Origin: Pseudomonas hunanensis
GTDB lineage: Bacteria; Pseudomonadota; Gammaproteobacteria; Pseudomonadales; Pseudomonadaceae
DNA: 64,000 nucleotides
Direction of reading: 5' to 3'
Assembly: GCF_013393325.1 (NCBI RefSeq)
Contig: NZ_QJRC01000060.1
Location: 1-64,000 of the forward strand
Below are positions 1-9,362 of the stretch, one piece after another. Both the position numbers and the translations under genes were made by a program. The notes below the pieces were generated by a model. It had not been told where the DNA came from. It made no database searches and was given only the letters and a program-made list of their open reading frames with translations. Position 1 is the first letter of the stretch; every line of letters begins with the position of its first letter.

Positions 1-61
1 CGCAGCCCTATCGCGACGCAAGGCCGCTCCTACAGGGAGTGCGGCGCCTTTGAGGTGAACC
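1..61. repeat. Partial REP-like intergenic sequence before gtsB
   Basis: The first 61 bases carry no gene. They contain CCTATCGCGACGC followed by a CCGCTCCTACAGGG segment, which resembles the tail of the REP palindromes scattered in P. putida intergenic regions. The tract ends with GAGGTGA at about 51-57, the ribosome-binding site of gtsB. The stop of gtsA should lie just left of the window. Confidence 0.45.
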
Positions 62-970
62 ATGACAACAACTACCGCCCAACTGCGGGCCTCGCCCCTG
101 GACGCGCTTCAGCGCTGGCTGCCCAAGCTGGTGCTGGCGCCCAGCATGTTCATCGTCCTGGTGGGCTTCTACGGCTACATCCTCTGGACGTTCGTGCTGT
201 CCTTCACCACCTCGACCTTCCTGCCCACCTACAAATGGGCAGGCCTTGCCCAATACGCCCGGCTGTTCGACAACGACCGCTGGTGGGTGGCAAGCAAGAA
301 CCTGCTGGTGTTTGGCGGCCTGTTCATTGCCATCAGCTTGGTTATCGGCGTGCTGCTGGCGGTGCTGCTGGACCAGCGCATACGCCGCGAGGGTTTTATC
401 CGCACCCTTTACCTGTACCCCATGGCACTGTCCATGATCGTGACTGGCACCGCCTGGAAGTGGTTGCTCAACCCCGGCATGGGCCTGGACAAGCTACTGC
501 GCGACTGGGGCTGGGAGGGCTTTCGCCTGGACTGGCTGATCGACCCTGACCGGGTGGTGTACTGCCTGGTGATCGCGGCCGTGTGGCAGGCCTCGGGCTT
601 CATCATGGCGATGTTCCTTGCCGGCCTGCGCGGGGTCGACCCGTCGATCATCCGCGCAGCGCAAATGGATGGCGCCAGCCTGCCGCGCATCTACTGGACC
701 GTGGTGCTGCCTAGCCTGCGCCCGGTGTTTTTCAGTGCACTGATGATCCTTTCGCACATTGCCATCAAGAGTTTCGACTTGGTGGCGGCAATGACGGCCG
801 GTGGCCCGGGTTACTCGTCCGACCTGCCGGCGATGTTCATGTACTCGTTCACCTTCAGCCGCGGCCAGATGGGCATGGGGTCGGCCAGCGCCATCCTGAT
901 GCTCGGGGCGATCCTGGCGATCCTCGTGCCTTACCTGTATTCGGAGCTGCGGAGCAAACGCCATGCATAG
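62..970 (+). CDS. gtsB: Glucose/mannose ABC transporter permease GtsB
   Basis: 302 aa inner-membrane permease of the MalF/UgpA type, one of two channel subunits that bring glucose from periplasm to cytoplasm. Several hydrophobic segments are visible, the first at about residues 22-47. Near residue 200 is the ABC permease EAA loop, AAQMDGASLPRIYWTVVLP, which docks on the ATPase. The ATG at 62 follows GAGGTGA at a good distance. The stop overlaps the start of gtsC by 8 bases, so the two are translationally coupled. Placement before gtsC, gtsD and oprB matches the P. putida gts locus; the binding protein gtsA is off the left edge. Confidence 0.93.
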   Translation: MTTTTAQLRASPLDALQRWLPKLVLAPSMFIVLVGFYGYILWTFVLSFTTSTFLPTYKWAGLAQYARLFDNDRWWVASKNLLVFGGLFIAISLVIGVLLAVLLDQRIRREGFIRTLYLYPMALSMIVTGTAWKWLLNPGMGLDKLLRDWGWEGFRLDWLIDPDRVVYCLVIAAVWQASGFIMAMFLAGLRGVDPSIIRAAQMDGASLPRIYWTVVLPSLRPVFFSALMILSHIAIKSFDLVAAMTAGGPGYSSDLPAMFMYSFTFSRGQMGMGSASAILMLGAILAILVPYLYSELRSKRHA

Positions 971-1808
971 CCCTGTCGACAAACCAGCGCTCAGCCTGAG
1001 CCGCATTGCCATACACGCGGTGTTGCTGATCGCTGTGGTGCTGTACCTGGTGCCGCTGGTGGTGATGCTGCTGACCAGCTTCAAGACCCCCGAAGACATC
1101 AGTACCGGCAACCTGCTGAGTTGGCCCGCGGTGATTACCGGCATTGGCTGGGTCAAGGCCTGGGGCACGGTCAGCGGTTACTTCTGGAATTCGATCATGA
1201 TCACCGTGCCAGCGGTGCTGATCTCCACCATCATCGGTGCGCTGAACGGCTATGTGCTGTCGATGTGGCGTTTTCGTGGCTCGCAGCTGTTTTTCGGCCT
1301 GCTGCTGTTCGGCTGCTTCCTGCCGTTCCAGACCGTGCTGCTGCCAGCCTCGTTCACCCTCGGCAAGCTCGGCCTGGCCAGCACCACCAGCGGCCTGGTG
1401 TTGGTGCACGTGGTCTACGGCCTGGCCTTCACCACGCTGTTCTTTCGCAACTTCTACGTGAGCATTCCCGATGCGCTGGTCAAGGCCGCGCGCTTGGACG
1501 GTGCTGGGTTCTTCACCATCTTCCGCCGCATCATCCTGCCCATGTCGACGCCGATCATCATGGTTTGCTTGATCTGGCAGTTCACCCAGATCTGGAACGA
1601 CTTCCTGTTCGGCGTGGTGTTCTCCAGTGGCGACTCGCAACCGATCACCGTGGCCCTGAACAACCTGGTCAACACCAGCACCGGGGCCAAGGAATACAAC
1701 GTAGACATGGCGGCAGCGATGATCGCCGGCCTGCCAACCCTGCTGGTCTACGTGGTGGCAGGCAAATATTTCGTGCGCGGGCTGACAGCCGGCGCGGTCA
1801 AGGGGTAA
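963..1808 (+). CDS. gtsC: Glucose/mannose ABC transporter permease GtsC
   Basis: 281 aa, second permease subunit, MalG-like. It has an N-terminal membrane segment at about residues 15-38 and an EAA loop, KAARLDGAGFFTIFRRIILP, at about residue 175, the expected place in a 280-residue permease. The start ATG at 963 overlaps the end of gtsB. The stop TAA at 1806-1808 is 3 bases before the gtsD ATG, so gtsBCD is one transcription unit. It should pair with GtsB to form the membrane channel. Substrate (glucose) is inferred from synteny with the known locus. Confidence 0.93.
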   Translation: MHSPVDKPALSLSRIAIHAVLLIAVVLYLVPLVVMLLTSFKTPEDISTGNLLSWPAVITGIGWVKAWGTVSGYFWNSIMITVPAVLISTIIGALNGYVLSMWRFRGSQLFFGLLLFGCFLPFQTVLLPASFTLGKLGLASTTSGLVLVHVVYGLAFTTLFFRNFYVSIPDALVKAARLDGAGFFTIFRRIILPMSTPIIMVCLIWQFTQIWNDFLFGVVFSSGDSQPITVALNNLVNTSTGAKEYNVDMAAAMIAGLPTLLVYVVAGKYFVRGLTAGAVKG

Positions 1809-1811
1809 GCC

Positions 1812-2966
1812 ATGGCAACGCTCGAACTTCGCAATGTGAACAAGACTTACGGCAGCGGCCTGCCGGACACCCTCAAGGACATCCAGCTGTCGATCAGGGA
1901 CGGCGAATTCCTGATCCTGGTCGGCCCTTCGGGCTGCGGCAAGTCCACCTTGATGAACTGCATCGCCGGCCTTGAGCAGATCACCGGTGGCGCGATCCTC
2001 ATCGACGAGCAGGACGTCAGTGGCATGAGCCCCAAGGACCGCGACATCGCCATGGTGTTCCAGTCCTATGCGCTGTACCCGACCATGAGCGTGCGCGAGA
2101 ACATCGAGTTTGGTCTGAAAATCCGCAAGCTGCCCCAGGCCGCCATCGACGAGGAAGTGGCGCGGGTGGCCAAGCTGCTGCAGATCGAGCACCTGCTGGC
2201 GCGCAAGCCGGCGCAGTTGTCCGGTGGCCAGCAGCAGCGTGTGGCCATGGGGCGGGCGCTGGCGCGGCGGCCGAAGATCTACCTGTTCGATGAACCTTTG
2301 TCCAACCTCGACGCCAAGCTGCGGGTCGAGATGCGCACCGAAATGAAGCTGATGCACCAGCGCCTGAAGACCACGACCGTCTACGTCACCCATGACCAGA
2401 TCGAGGCCATGACCCTGGGCGACAAGGTGGCGGTGATGAAGGACGGCATCATCCAGCAGTTCGGTACCCCGCAGCAGATCTACAACGACCCGGCCAACCA
2501 GTTCGTCGCCAGCTTCATTGGTTCGCCGCCAATGAACTTCATACCGGTGCGCCTGGCCAAGCAGGATGGCCGCGTGCTGGCGCTGCTCGACAGTGGCCAG
2601 GCACGTTGCGAGCTGCCGTTGGGGTTGGCTGCCGACGAGCTGGACGGTCGCGAGATCATTCTGGGTATCCGCCCTGAGCAGATCGCCCTGGGCACCGCAG
2701 AGGGCAATGGCCTGCCGGGCATTCGCGCCGAGGTGCAGGTTACCGAGCCCACCGGGCCGGACCTGTTGGTGTTCGTCACCCTCAACCAGACCAAGGTGTG
2801 CTGCCGCCTGGCGCCGGATGTGGCGTGCCGGGTGGGTGACACCCTGAACCTGCAATTCGACCCGGCTCGGGTGCTGCTGTTCGACGCCGAAAGCGGCGAA
2901 CGCGTGCACCTGGCCAGCACTGGGGCAACCGCAAAGGACAACGTGGCTCACTTCAAAGGCCGTTGA
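1812..2966 (+). CDS. gtsD: Glucose ABC transporter ATP-binding protein GtsD
   Basis: 384 aa MalK/UgpC-type ATPase that powers glucose import. The nucleotide-binding domain shows Walker A GPSGCGKST (about residues 38-46), the ABC signature LSGGQQQR (about 136), Walker B YLFDEPLSNLD (about 157) and the H-loop VTHDQIEAM. The C-terminal part from about residue 235 is the OB-fold (TOBE) regulatory domain of the MalK branch, including GIRPEQI. It is 3 bases after gtsC and 41 bases before oprB. Length is normal for the family (about 370-390). Confidence 0.94.
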   Translation: MATLELRNVNKTYGSGLPDTLKDIQLSIRDGEFLILVGPSGCGKSTLMNCIAGLEQITGGAILIDEQDVSGMSPKDRDIAMVFQSYALYPTMSVRENIEFGLKIRKLPQAAIDEEVARVAKLLQIEHLLARKPAQLSGGQQQRVAMGRALARRPKIYLFDEPLSNLDAKLRVEMRTEMKLMHQRLKTTTVYVTHDQIEAMTLGDKVAVMKDGIIQQFGTPQQIYNDPANQFVASFIGSPPMNFIPVRLAKQDGRVLALLDSGQARCELPLGLAADELDGREIILGIRPEQIALGTAEGNGLPGIRAEVQVTEPTGPDLLVFVTLNQTKVCCRLAPDVACRVGDTLNLQFDPARVLLFDAESGERVHLASTGATAKDNVAHFKGR

Positions 2967-2981
2967 ATCGTCTACACCATC

Positions 2982-2989
2982 AATAAGAA
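2982..2989 (+). promoter_or_regulatory. Candidate Crc/Hfq (CA) motif before oprB
   Basis: AATAAGAA fits the AANAANAA catabolite-activity motif exactly. It lies just before the oprB Shine-Dalgarno (AGAGGA at 2993-2998), where binding of the Crc-Hfq complex would block ribosome entry. Such control of sugar-uptake genes is established for Pseudomonas catabolite repression; use of this copy is inferred. Confidence 0.5.
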
Positions 2990-3007
2990 AAAAGAGGACG
3001 CAAAGGG

Positions 3008-4351
3008 ATGGAACAGCGCAAACGCATCAGCACATTGGGCTCGCTGGCCTTGCTCGCCGTTGTCGGCAGCGGCGGCGTGCAGGCTGCCGAGGCTTTTTCC
3101 AGTGAGTCGAAATGGATGACTGGCGACTGGGGCGGCACCCGTACCGAGCTGCTGGAAAAGGGCTACGACTTCACCCTCGACTATGTCGGCGAGGTAGCCG
3201 GCAACCTGCACGGCGGCTACAACGACGACAAGACCGCCCGCTACAGCGACCAGTTCGCCCTCGGCGCGCACCTGGACTTGCAGAAAATACTTGGCTGGCA
3301 CGATGCCGAGTTCAAGCTGGCGATCACCGAGCGCAGCGGCCGCAACCTGTCCAATGACCGCATCAGCGACCCACGCGCTGGGCAGTTCAGCTCGGTGCAG
3401 GAGGTGTGGGGTCGTGGTCAGACCTGGCGCTTGACGCAGATGTGGGTCAAGCAGAAGTACTTCGACGGCGCACTGGACGTCAAATTCGGCCGCTTCGGCG
3501 AGGGCGAGGACTTCAACAGCTTCCCTTGCGATTTCCAGAACCTGGCCTTCTGTGGCTCGCAGGTGGGCAACTGGGTCGGCGGCATCTGGTACAACTGGCC
3601 GGTCAGCCAGTGGGCGCTGCGGGTGAAATACAACATCACCCCGGAATTCTTCGTGCAGGTCGGCGCTTTCGAGCAGAACCCTTCCAACCTGGAAACCGGC
3701 AACGGCTTCAAGCTCAGCGGCAGTGGTACCAAGGGGGCGATCTTGCCGGTGGAAGCGGTGTGGTCACCCAAGGTCAACGGCCTGCCTGGTGAGTACCGCC
3801 TGGGCTACTACTACAGCACGGCCAAGGCCGACGATGTGTTTGACGACGTCAACGGCAACCCGCAGGCGCTCAGCGGCGAGGCCTTCAAGTCGCATTCCAG
3901 CAAGCACGGCTGGTGGGTGGTGGCGCAGCAGCAAGTCACCGCTCACGGTGGCGACGTCAACCGTGGCCTGAGCCTGTTCGCCAACTTCACCGTGCACGAC
4001 AAGGCCACCAACGTGGTCGACAACTACCAGCAGGTGGGGCTGGTCTACAAAGGCGCCTTCGACGCCCGGCCCAAGGATGACATCGGCTTTGGCGTGGCGC
4101 GTATTCATGTAAATGACGACGTGAAAAAGCGCGCTGAACTGCTGAACGCCCAGAGTGGCATCAACGATTACGACAACCCAGGCTTCGTGCCGCTGCAGCG
4201 CACCGAGTACAACGCCGAGCTCTATTACGGCTTCCACGTCACCAACTGGCTCACCGTGCGGCCCAACCTGCAGTACATCAAAAGCCCCGGCGGGGTAGAC
4301 CAGGTGGACAACGCGCTGGTCGCAGGTTTGAAGATTCAGTCGTCATTCTGA
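3008..4351 (+). CDS. oprB: Carbohydrate-selective outer membrane porin OprB
   Basis: 447 aa OprB-family 16-strand porin that lets glucose cross the outer membrane and feeds the Gts transporter. The first 27 residues are a Sec signal peptide (KR near the start, then a Leu/Val/Gly core, cleavage after VQA). The mature start contains the family-typical WMTGDWGGTRTELLEKG. The protein ends in Phe (QSSF), the usual signal for outer-membrane insertion. ATG at 3008 follows AGAGGA. It is the last gene of the gts transcription unit. Base use matches its neighbours. Confidence 0.93.
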   Translation: MEQRKRISTLGSLALLAVVGSGGVQAAEAFSSESKWMTGDWGGTRTELLEKGYDFTLDYVGEVAGNLHGGYNDDKTARYSDQFALGAHLDLQKILGWHDAEFKLAITERSGRNLSNDRISDPRAGQFSSVQEVWGRGQTWRLTQMWVKQKYFDGALDVKFGRFGEGEDFNSFPCDFQNLAFCGSQVGNWVGGIWYNWPVSQWALRVKYNITPEFFVQVGAFEQNPSNLETGNGFKLSGSGTKGAILPVEAVWSPKVNGLPGEYRLGYYYSTAKADDVFDDVNGNPQALSGEAFKSHSSKHGWWVVAQQQVTAHGGDVNRGLSLFANFTVHDKATNVVDNYQQVGLVYKGAFDARPKDDIGFGVARIHVNDDVKKRAELLNAQSGINDYDNPGFVPLQRTEYNAELYYGFHVTNWLTVRPNLQYIKSPGGVDQVDNALVAGLKIQSSF

Positions 4352-4390
4352 GGGCATTTGTTGTAAATTTACGCCAATCCATTTTCGGTT

Positions 4391-4423
4391 CCCGGCACCC
4401 ACTGGCCTGCAGTGGTTGTCGGG
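4391..4423. terminator. Hairpin after oprB
   Basis: Inverted repeat CCCGGCACCCACTG / CAGTGGTTGTCGGG around a 5-base loop gives a 14-pair stem with one mismatch and one G-T pair. There is no T-run after it, so it may be a processing or partial termination structure separating the gts-oprB mRNA from the mutarotase gene rather than a simple terminator. Confidence 0.45.
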
Positions 4424-4468
4424 AATAGGCCGAGACAGCGCTATCTCAAACAACAAGAGCTCTGAACC

Positions 4469-5323
4469 ATGCCCGAACATCCGCTCCATCGCTTCTTTTC
4501 CTCGCAGCGGCCAAGGCCGACATTCGAGTGGGAGCGTTACCAGCAGCGCGATGTGCTGATCATCGATCATCCCCGTTGCCAGGCGGTATTCAGCCGCCAG
4601 GGTGCGCAGTTGCTGCACTTTCAACCGGCCGGTGAGCGGCCGTGGCTGTGGTGCGCCGAGCAGTGGCCGCAGGTAGGGGCGATTCGGGGTGGGGTGCCGG
4701 TGTGCTGGCCGTGGTATGGCCGCCACCCCAGCGAAGACCTGTGGCCGGCCCACGGTTGGGCACGCCTGCTGGATTGGAAGCTGGTGGACAGCCGCGAGGA
4801 CGAGGAAGGCGTGAGCCTGAAATGGCGGCTGGACCTGTGCGACTGGCAGGTCGACCTGCATGCTCGCCTGGGCAGCCGCATGGAACTGAGCCTGAGCACC
4901 GAGCATCAAGACAGCGAACCGTGTCAGTTGAGCCATGCGCTGCTGGCCTATTGGCGCATCAGTGACGTGTCCGAGATAGCGCTGTCTGGGCTAGAGGATA
5001 TCGAAGGCTACGACCGCCTCAACCGCCAGGCCTGCCGTGAGGAGGGTGCGCTGAAGCTCAAGGGCGGCTGCCAGAAAGTCTACCCGAGCACGCCTCGGGT
5101 GCAGCTGCAGGACCCGGCGTGGCAGCGCGAGCTGTGCATCGACACGGGTGACAGCGACGACACCGTGGTCTGGCACCCCGGCAACCGCCCGCTGATGGGC
5201 GTGAGTGGGCGCGAGAGCCAGCGTTTCGTTTGTGTCGAGGCCGCCAGCGGCAGCGGCGAGGGCCTGAGCCTGGCGCCGGGCCAGCGTGCGCACTTGCGCT
5301 TGCAGGCGCACCGGCTCAGTTGA
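4469..5323 (+). CDS. D-hexose-6-phosphate mutarotase (YeaD/Ymr099c family)
   Basis: 284 aa aldose-1-epimerase-fold protein. It should interconvert alpha and beta anomers of glucose 6-phosphate, which fits its place between glucose uptake genes and zwf, whose enzyme uses the beta anomer. Family marks are [14 protein letters not shown] at about residue 71, the AHGWAR catalytic-His segment at about 93, and [12 protein letters not shown] near residue 235. The ATG at 4469 has only a weak ribosome-binding site (AAGAGC). Its stop overlaps the convergent hexR stop by 8 bases. The galM branch is less likely because the GGVP-CWPW signature is typical of the phosphate-specific group. Confidence 0.85.
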   Translation: MPEHPLHRFFSSQRPRPTFEWERYQQRDVLIIDHPRCQAVFSRQGAQLLHFQPAGERPWLWCAEQWPQVGAIRGGVPVCWPWYGRHPSEDLWPAHGWARLLDWKLVDSREDEEGVSLKWRLDLCDWQVDLHARLGSRMELSLSTEHQDSEPCQLSHALLAYWRISDVSEIALSGLEDIEGYDRLNRQACREEGALKLKGGCQKVYPSTPRVQLQDPAWQRELCIDTGDSDDTVVWHPGNRPLMGVSGRESQRFVCVEAASGSGEGLSLAPGQRAHLRLQAHRLS

Positions 5324-6188
5324 GTTCGTCGTCCTCGATCGGGTAGCGGCTGGCGTTGAGGCTTTCCTTGATCTTGCGCAGGTGCGGCTGGAAGTCCACG
5401 CCGCGGCGCAGGGTCATGCCGGTGGCCAGCACATCGAGCACGGTCAGCTGGATGATCCGCGAGGTCATCGGCATGTAGATGTCGGTGTCTTCCGGCAGTG
5501 GGATGTGCAGGCTCAGGCTGCAGGCATTGGCCAGTGGCGAGCCTGCGGCGGTCAGGCCCAGCACCGAGGCGCCGTTTTCGCGTGCCAGGCGCGCCACTTC
5601 GACCAGTTCGCGGGTGCGCCCGGTGTAGGAAATGATCACGAACAGGTCGCCGGTGTGCGCCACCGAGGCCAGCATGCGCTGCATCAGCACGTCGGCATGG
5701 GCTGACACCGCCAGGTTGAAGCGGAAGAACTTGTGCTGCGCATCCAGGGCCACCGGGGCCGAGGCGCCTAGGCCGAAGAAGTGGATCTGTCGGGCCTGGA
5801 TCATCATGTCCACCGCACGGCTGACCTGCTGCGGGTCCAGTTGCTGGCAAGCGCCGTCGAGCGAGGCGATGGCACTGGCGAAGATCTTCTGGGTGTAGGC
5901 TGCCGGGTCATCGTCGGCTTCTACCGCGCGGCTGACATAGGCGGCGCCGCTGGCCAGGCTCTGCGCCAGTTGCAGCTTGAGTTCCGGGTAGCCGCTGACG
6001 CCAAACGAGCGGCAGAAGCGGTTGACGGTCGGTTCGCTGACCTTGGCCGCCTGGGCCAGAGCAGCGATGCTGAAACGAGTGGCTTGTTGCGGGTTGAGCA
6101 AGATGACTTCGGCGACTTTGCGTTCGGCCTTGTTCAGCTCGTCGAGGCGTCCCTGGATCTGTTCCAGGAGGTTTCGCACGCGGTCCAT
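5316..6188 (-). CDS. hexR: HexR, RpiR-family repressor of glucose metabolism
   Basis: 290 aa transcriptional repressor that senses 2-keto-3-deoxy-6-phosphogluconate and represses zwf-pgl-eda and related operons. The N-terminal RpiR helix-turn-helix covers about residues 1-80 ([20 protein letters not shown]). A SIS sugar-phosphate domain follows at about 120-260 ([30 protein letters not shown]). I chose the ATG at 6188 (MDRVRNLL), preceded by AAGGA, rather than the in-frame ATG at 6245, because known HexR proteins begin here. It is divergent from zwf, so both promoters share the 6189-6390 interval. Confidence 0.93.
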   Translation of the reverse strand: MDRVRNLLEQIQGRLDELNKAERKVAEVILLNPQQATRFSIAALAQAAKVSEPTVNRFCRSFGVSGYPELKLQLAQSLASGAAYVSRAVEADDDPAAYTQKIFASAIASLDGACQQLDPQQVSRAVDMMIQARQIHFFGLGASAPVALDAQHKFFRFNLAVSAHADVLMQRMLASVAHTGDLFVIISYTGRTRELVEVARLARENGASVLGLTAAGSPLANACSLSLHIPLPEDTDIYMPMTSRIIQLTVLDVLATGMTLRRGVDFQPHLRKIKESLNASRYPIEDDELN

Positions 6189-6280
6189 GGGTGTGTCCTT
6201 GGGTCGGGAAGACAGCCGGCTGCGCAAGCAGCAGGCTTTTTGCACGGTCGTCTATCGTACTGTCGGTGCGGTTGGCGTAC

Positions 6281-6306
6281 CACTTGTCTGTAACACTTGT
6301 GTGTAA
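6281..6306. repeat. Two head-to-tail 13-bp repeats in the hexR-zwf interval
   Basis: CACTTGTCTGTAA (6281-6293) is followed directly by CACTTGTGTGTAA (6294-6306), 12 of 13 bases identical and no spacer. Each copy holds a TTGT half-site like that of HexR. They lie just upstream of the main HexR-type palindrome, between hexR and zwf, and could be promoter -35 elements, extra HexR half-sites or another regulator's sites. Confidence 0.6.
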
Positions 6307-6328
6307 TGTTGTGGTTTTTACTACATTA
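6304..6328. promoter_or_regulatory. HexR operator of zwf
   Basis: TAATGTTGT - 7 bases - ACTACATTA is an inverted repeat with 8 of 9 pairs matching. It contains the HexR pattern TTGT-N7-ACAA with one change (ACTA for ACAA). HexR of P. putida is known to bind this type of site at the zwf promoter. It lies 63-87 bases before the zwf ATG. Confidence 0.75.
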
Positions 6329-6390
6329 TCCCTTGAAAACCGTATGTGAAAGCGGTATTTCTAGACCAACTTTAGGAAAGAACCAACATC

Positions 6391-7860
6391 ATGGCTGCGA
6401 TCAGTGTCGAACCTTGCACCTTTGCCCTGTTTGGCGCCCTCGGCGACCTGGCATTGCGCAAGCTGTTTCCTGCGCTCTACCAGCTCGACCGGGCCAACTT
6501 GCTGCATCCGGACACCCGCCTGCTGGCCTTGGCCCGCGAGGCCGGCAGTGCGCAGGTGCATCTGGACACCATCGAGGCGCACTTGCGCCGGCATGTGCCC
6601 GAAGCCGATATCGAGCCTGCTTCGCTGGGGCGCTTCCTTGCCCGGCTGAGCTATCAGCACCTGGACTTCCTTCAGCCCGAGGGCTACCAGGCCCTGGCCG
6701 AGCAACTGCCCGGCGAGCAGCCGTTGATCGCTTACTTCGCCACCGCGGCAGTGGTGTACGGGGCCATTTGCGAAAACCTCGACAAGGTCGGGCTGGCCCC
6801 GCGCACGCGCGTGGTACTGGAAAAGCCCATCGGCCACGACCTTGAGTCGTCGCGCCGGGTCAACGATGCCGTGGCGCGCTTCTTCCCTGAAAACCGGGTC
6901 TACCGCATCGACCACTACCTGGGCAAAGAGACCGTGCAAAACCTCATTGCCCTGCGCTTCGCCAACAGCCTGTTCGAAACCCAGTGGAACCAGAATTCCA
7001 TCTCCCACGTGGAGATAACCGTCGCGGAAAAGGTCGGTATCGAAGGCCGTTGGGGTTATTTCGACAAGGCCGGCCAGCTGCGCGACATGATTCAGAACCA
7101 CCTGCTGCAGCTGCTGTGCCTGATCGCCATGGACCCGCCCAGCGAGCTGTCCGCCGATGCCATTCGCGACGAAAAGGTGAAAGTGCTCAAGGCCCTGGCA
7201 CCGATCACCGGCGACGGCCTGAGCACCCGTGTGGTGCGCGGCCAGTACATTGCCGGCTACAGCGAAGGCAAACCGGTGCCTGGTTACCTGGAAGAAGACA
7301 ACGCCAACGCCCAGAGCGACACCGAAACGTTCGTTGCCCTGCGCGCCGACATCCGTAACTGGCGCTGGTCGGGTGTGCCGTTCTACCTGCGAACCGGCAA
7401 GCGCATGCCGCAGAAGCTGTCGCAGATCGTCATCCACTTCAAGGAAACGCCGCACTACATCTTCGCCCCGGAGCAGCGTTTGCAGATCGGTAACAAGCTG
7501 ATCATCCGCCTGCAACCGGACGAAGGCATTTCTTTACGGGTGATGACCAAGGAGCAAGGCCTGGACAAGGGCATGCAACTGCGCAGTGGCCCTTTGCAAT
7601 TGAATTTTTCCGACACCTGGCGCAGCGCAAGAATTCCGGATGCCTACGAGCGGCTTTTGCTCGAAGTGATGCGCGGCAACCAGAACCTGTTCGTGCGCAA
7701 GGACGAAATCGAGTATGCCTGGAAGTGGTGCGACCAGTTGATCGCCGGCTGGCGTAACGCGGGCGATGCGCCCAAGCCTTACGCTGCGGGCTCCTGGGGG
7801 CCGATGAGCTCGATTGCACTGATCACACGCGATGGGAGGGCGTGGTATGGGGATATCTGA
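6391..7860 (+). CDS. zwf: Glucose-6-phosphate 1-dehydrogenase
   Basis: 489 aa, the usual length. It oxidises glucose 6-phosphate to 6-phosphogluconolactone with reduction of NAD(P), the entry to the Entner-Doudoroff pathway in pseudomonads. The N-terminal dinucleotide-binding segment is [19 protein letters not shown] (about residues 11-29). The active-site signature RIDHYLGKE lies at about 171-179. The ATG at 6391 has TTAGGAAAG upstream. The zwf 3' end overlaps pgl by 14 bases, then eda follows, forming the hexR-regulated operon. AAGAACCA just before the ATG is a 7-of-8 match to the Crc/Hfq motif. Confidence 0.95.
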   Translation: MAAISVEPCTFALFGALGDLALRKLFPALYQLDRANLLHPDTRLLALAREAGSAQVHLDTIEAHLRRHVPEADIEPASLGRFLARLSYQHLDFLQPEGYQALAEQLPGEQPLIAYFATAAVVYGAICENLDKVGLAPRTRVVLEKPIGHDLESSRRVNDAVARFFPENRVYRIDHYLGKETVQNLIALRFANSLFETQWNQNSISHVEITVAEKVGIEGRWGYFDKAGQLRDMIQNHLLQLLCLIAMDPPSELSADAIRDEKVKVLKALAPITGDGLSTRVVRGQYIAGYSEGKPVPGYLEEDNANAQSDTETFVALRADIRNWRWSGVPFYLRTGKRMPQKLSQIVIHFKETPHYIFAPEQRLQIGNKLIIRLQPDEGISLRVMTKEQGLDKGMQLRSGPLQLNFSDTWRSARIPDAYERLLLEVMRGNQNLFVRKDEIEYAWKWCDQLIAGWRNAGDAPKPYAAGSWGPMSSIALITRDGRAWYGDI

Positions 7861-8560
7861 ACTGAAACTGCCAGCGGCCGTGAAGGCACATAGCCTGGCG
7901 GACGCCAAGGCACTGGCTGCAACCCTGGCGCACGACGTGGCCGAACGGCTGCGCGCGGCCATTGCCGCCAAGGGCCAAGCCTGCGTGGTGCTGTCCGGTG
8001 GCCGCAGCCCGGTGCCGTTCCTGGAGAAGCTGGCCAGCGAAAACCTGGACTGGGCCAAGGTCACCGTCAGCCTGGCCGACGAGCGCTGGGTGCCGGTGGA
8101 GCATGCTGACAGCAATGCTGGCCTGTTGGCCCGCCACCTGTTGAAGGGCGCGGCGGCCAAGGCCCGCTTCGTTGGCCTGTACCAGCAGGCGGAAAACCTC
8201 GATGCCGCTGCGCTCAAGGCCGACCAGGGCTTGGTCGCGCTACCGCCAATCGACGTGCTGGTGCTGGGCATGGGTGACGATGGCCATACCGCCTCGCTGT
8301 TTCCGGCCAGCCCCAACCTGGAGGCAGGCCTGGACTTGGCCAGCCCGCGCCGCTGCCTGCCCTTGCTGGCGCCGAGCGTGCCGCACCAGCGCCTGTCGAT
8401 GACCCGCTCGCTGCTGGCCAGTGCTGGCTTTATCGCGCTGTCCGTGCAAGGCCAGGGCAAACTCGCTACCCTGCGCGCCGCGCTGGCTGGCAACGACCTT
8501 ACTGAAATGCCGATTCGCGCTTTTCTTCACGACCCCCTGGACATCTACTGGTGCCCATGA
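7847..8560 (+). CDS. pgl: 6-phosphogluconolactonase
   Basis: 237 aa, hydrolyses 6-phosphogluconolactone to 6-phosphogluconate. DevB/SOL-family marks are [15 protein letters not shown] (about residue 45), [10 protein letters not shown] (about 70) and [13 protein letters not shown] (about 138), the usual active-site strings. I chose ATG 7847 because GGGAGGG sits 6 bases upstream, inside the zwf coding end; an in-frame ATG at 7832 lacks this. Translational coupling with zwf is likely. Confidence 0.93.
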   Translation: MGISELKLPAAVKAHSLADAKALAATLAHDVAERLRAAIAAKGQACVVLSGGRSPVPFLEKLASENLDWAKVTVSLADERWVPVEHADSNAGLLARHLLKGAAAKARFVGLYQQAENLDAAALKADQGLVALPPIDVLVLGMGDDGHTASLFPASPNLEAGLDLASPRRCLPLLAPSVPHQRLSMTRSLLASAGFIALSVQGQGKLATLRAALAGNDLTEMPIRAFLHDPLDIYWCP

Positions 8561-8577
8561 GCCAAGGATCCACAGTC

Positions 8578-9258
8578 ATGACCACCCTCGAACGCCCACA
8601 GCCCAAGCTCTCGATGGCTGATAAAGCCGCGCGGATCGACGCCATTTGCGAAAAGGCGCGCATCCTGCCGGTCATCACCATCGCCCGTGAGGAAGACATC
8701 CTGCCGCTGGCTGATGCCCTGGCCGCTGGCGGCATCCGTACCCTGGAAGTGACCCTGCGCTCGCAGCATGGCCTGAAGGCCATCCAGGTGCTGCGTGAAC
8801 AGCGCCCGGAGTTGTGCGTAGGCGCCGGCACCGTGCTTGATCGCAGTATGTTCGCCGCCGTCGAGGCTGCCGGCGCGCAGTTCGTCGTTACACCGGGCAT
8901 TACCCAGGACATTCTGCAAGCGGGCGTGGACAGTGAAATTCCGCTGCTGCCAGGCATCAGCACGCCATCCGAAATCATGATGGGTTACGCCCTGGGCTAC
9001 CGTCGCTTCAAGTTGTTCCCGGCGGAAATCAGCGGCGGTGTGGCGGCAATCAAGGCCTTTGGCGGCCCGTTCGGTGATATTCGCTTCTGCCCCACGGGCG
9101 GCGTGAACCCGGCCAATGTGCGCAACTACATGGCACTGCCCAATGTGATGTGCGTGGGTGGCACCTGGATGCTCGACAGCAGCTGGATCAAGAACGGCGA
9201 CTGGGCGCGGATTGAGGCGTGCAGTGCGGAGGCGATGGCGCTGCTGGACGCCAACTGA
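8578..9258 (+). CDS. eda: 2-keto-3-deoxy-6-phosphogluconate aldolase
   Basis: 226 aa class I aldolase that splits KDPG into pyruvate and glyceraldehyde 3-phosphate. The Schiff-base lysine is in YRRFKLFPAE (Lys about residue 146). The proton-relay Glu is in TLEVTLRS, and the phosphate-binding strings LLPGISTPSE and FCPTGGVN are present. ATG 8578 has AAGGA 10 bases upstream; the ATGs at 8551 and 8557 are less well placed. It is the last gene of zwf-pgl-eda and is followed by a strong terminator. Confidence 0.94.
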   Translation: MTTLERPQPKLSMADKAARIDAICEKARILPVITIAREEDILPLADALAAGGIRTLEVTLRSQHGLKAIQVLREQRPELCVGAGTVLDRSMFAAVEAAGAQFVVTPGITQDILQAGVDSEIPLLPGISTPSEIMMGYALGYRRFKLFPAEISGGVAAIKAFGGPFGDIRFCPTGGVNPANVRNYMALPNVMCVGGTWMLDSSWIKNGDWARIEACSAEAMALLDAN

Positions 9259-9283
9259 ATTTGTTGTGTGCTTTACGGCTTAT

Positions 9284-9311
9284 GGGGCGCTTGGTCGGCG
9301 CCCCTTTTTTT
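9284..9311 (+). terminator. Rho-independent terminator of zwf-pgl-eda
   Basis: GGGGCGC (9284-9290) pairs with GCGCCCC (9298-9304) across a 7-base loop and is followed by seven T (9305-9311). It lies 25 bases after the eda stop. Confidence 0.9.
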
Positions 9312-9330
9312 GTCCGGTTTTTTTGCAGTG

Positions 9331-9358
9331 CCTGTGCTGGCCCTATCGCGGGCACAGG
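9331..9358. repeat. Short REP-type palindrome
   Basis: CCTGTGC (9331-9337) and GCACAGG (9352-9358) flank a CCCTATCGCGG core. This looks like a shortened copy of the element seen complete at 11406-11458. It lies between the eda and leuA terminators. Confidence 0.6.
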
Positions 9359-9362
9359 CAAT

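Noticed and set aside
855..2951. Long open frame of 698 codons on the minus strand opposite gtsC and gtsD
   Set aside because: It is antisense to gtsBCD, has His/Gln/Asp-rich shadow composition and no recognisable domain; GC-rich third positions create such frames.
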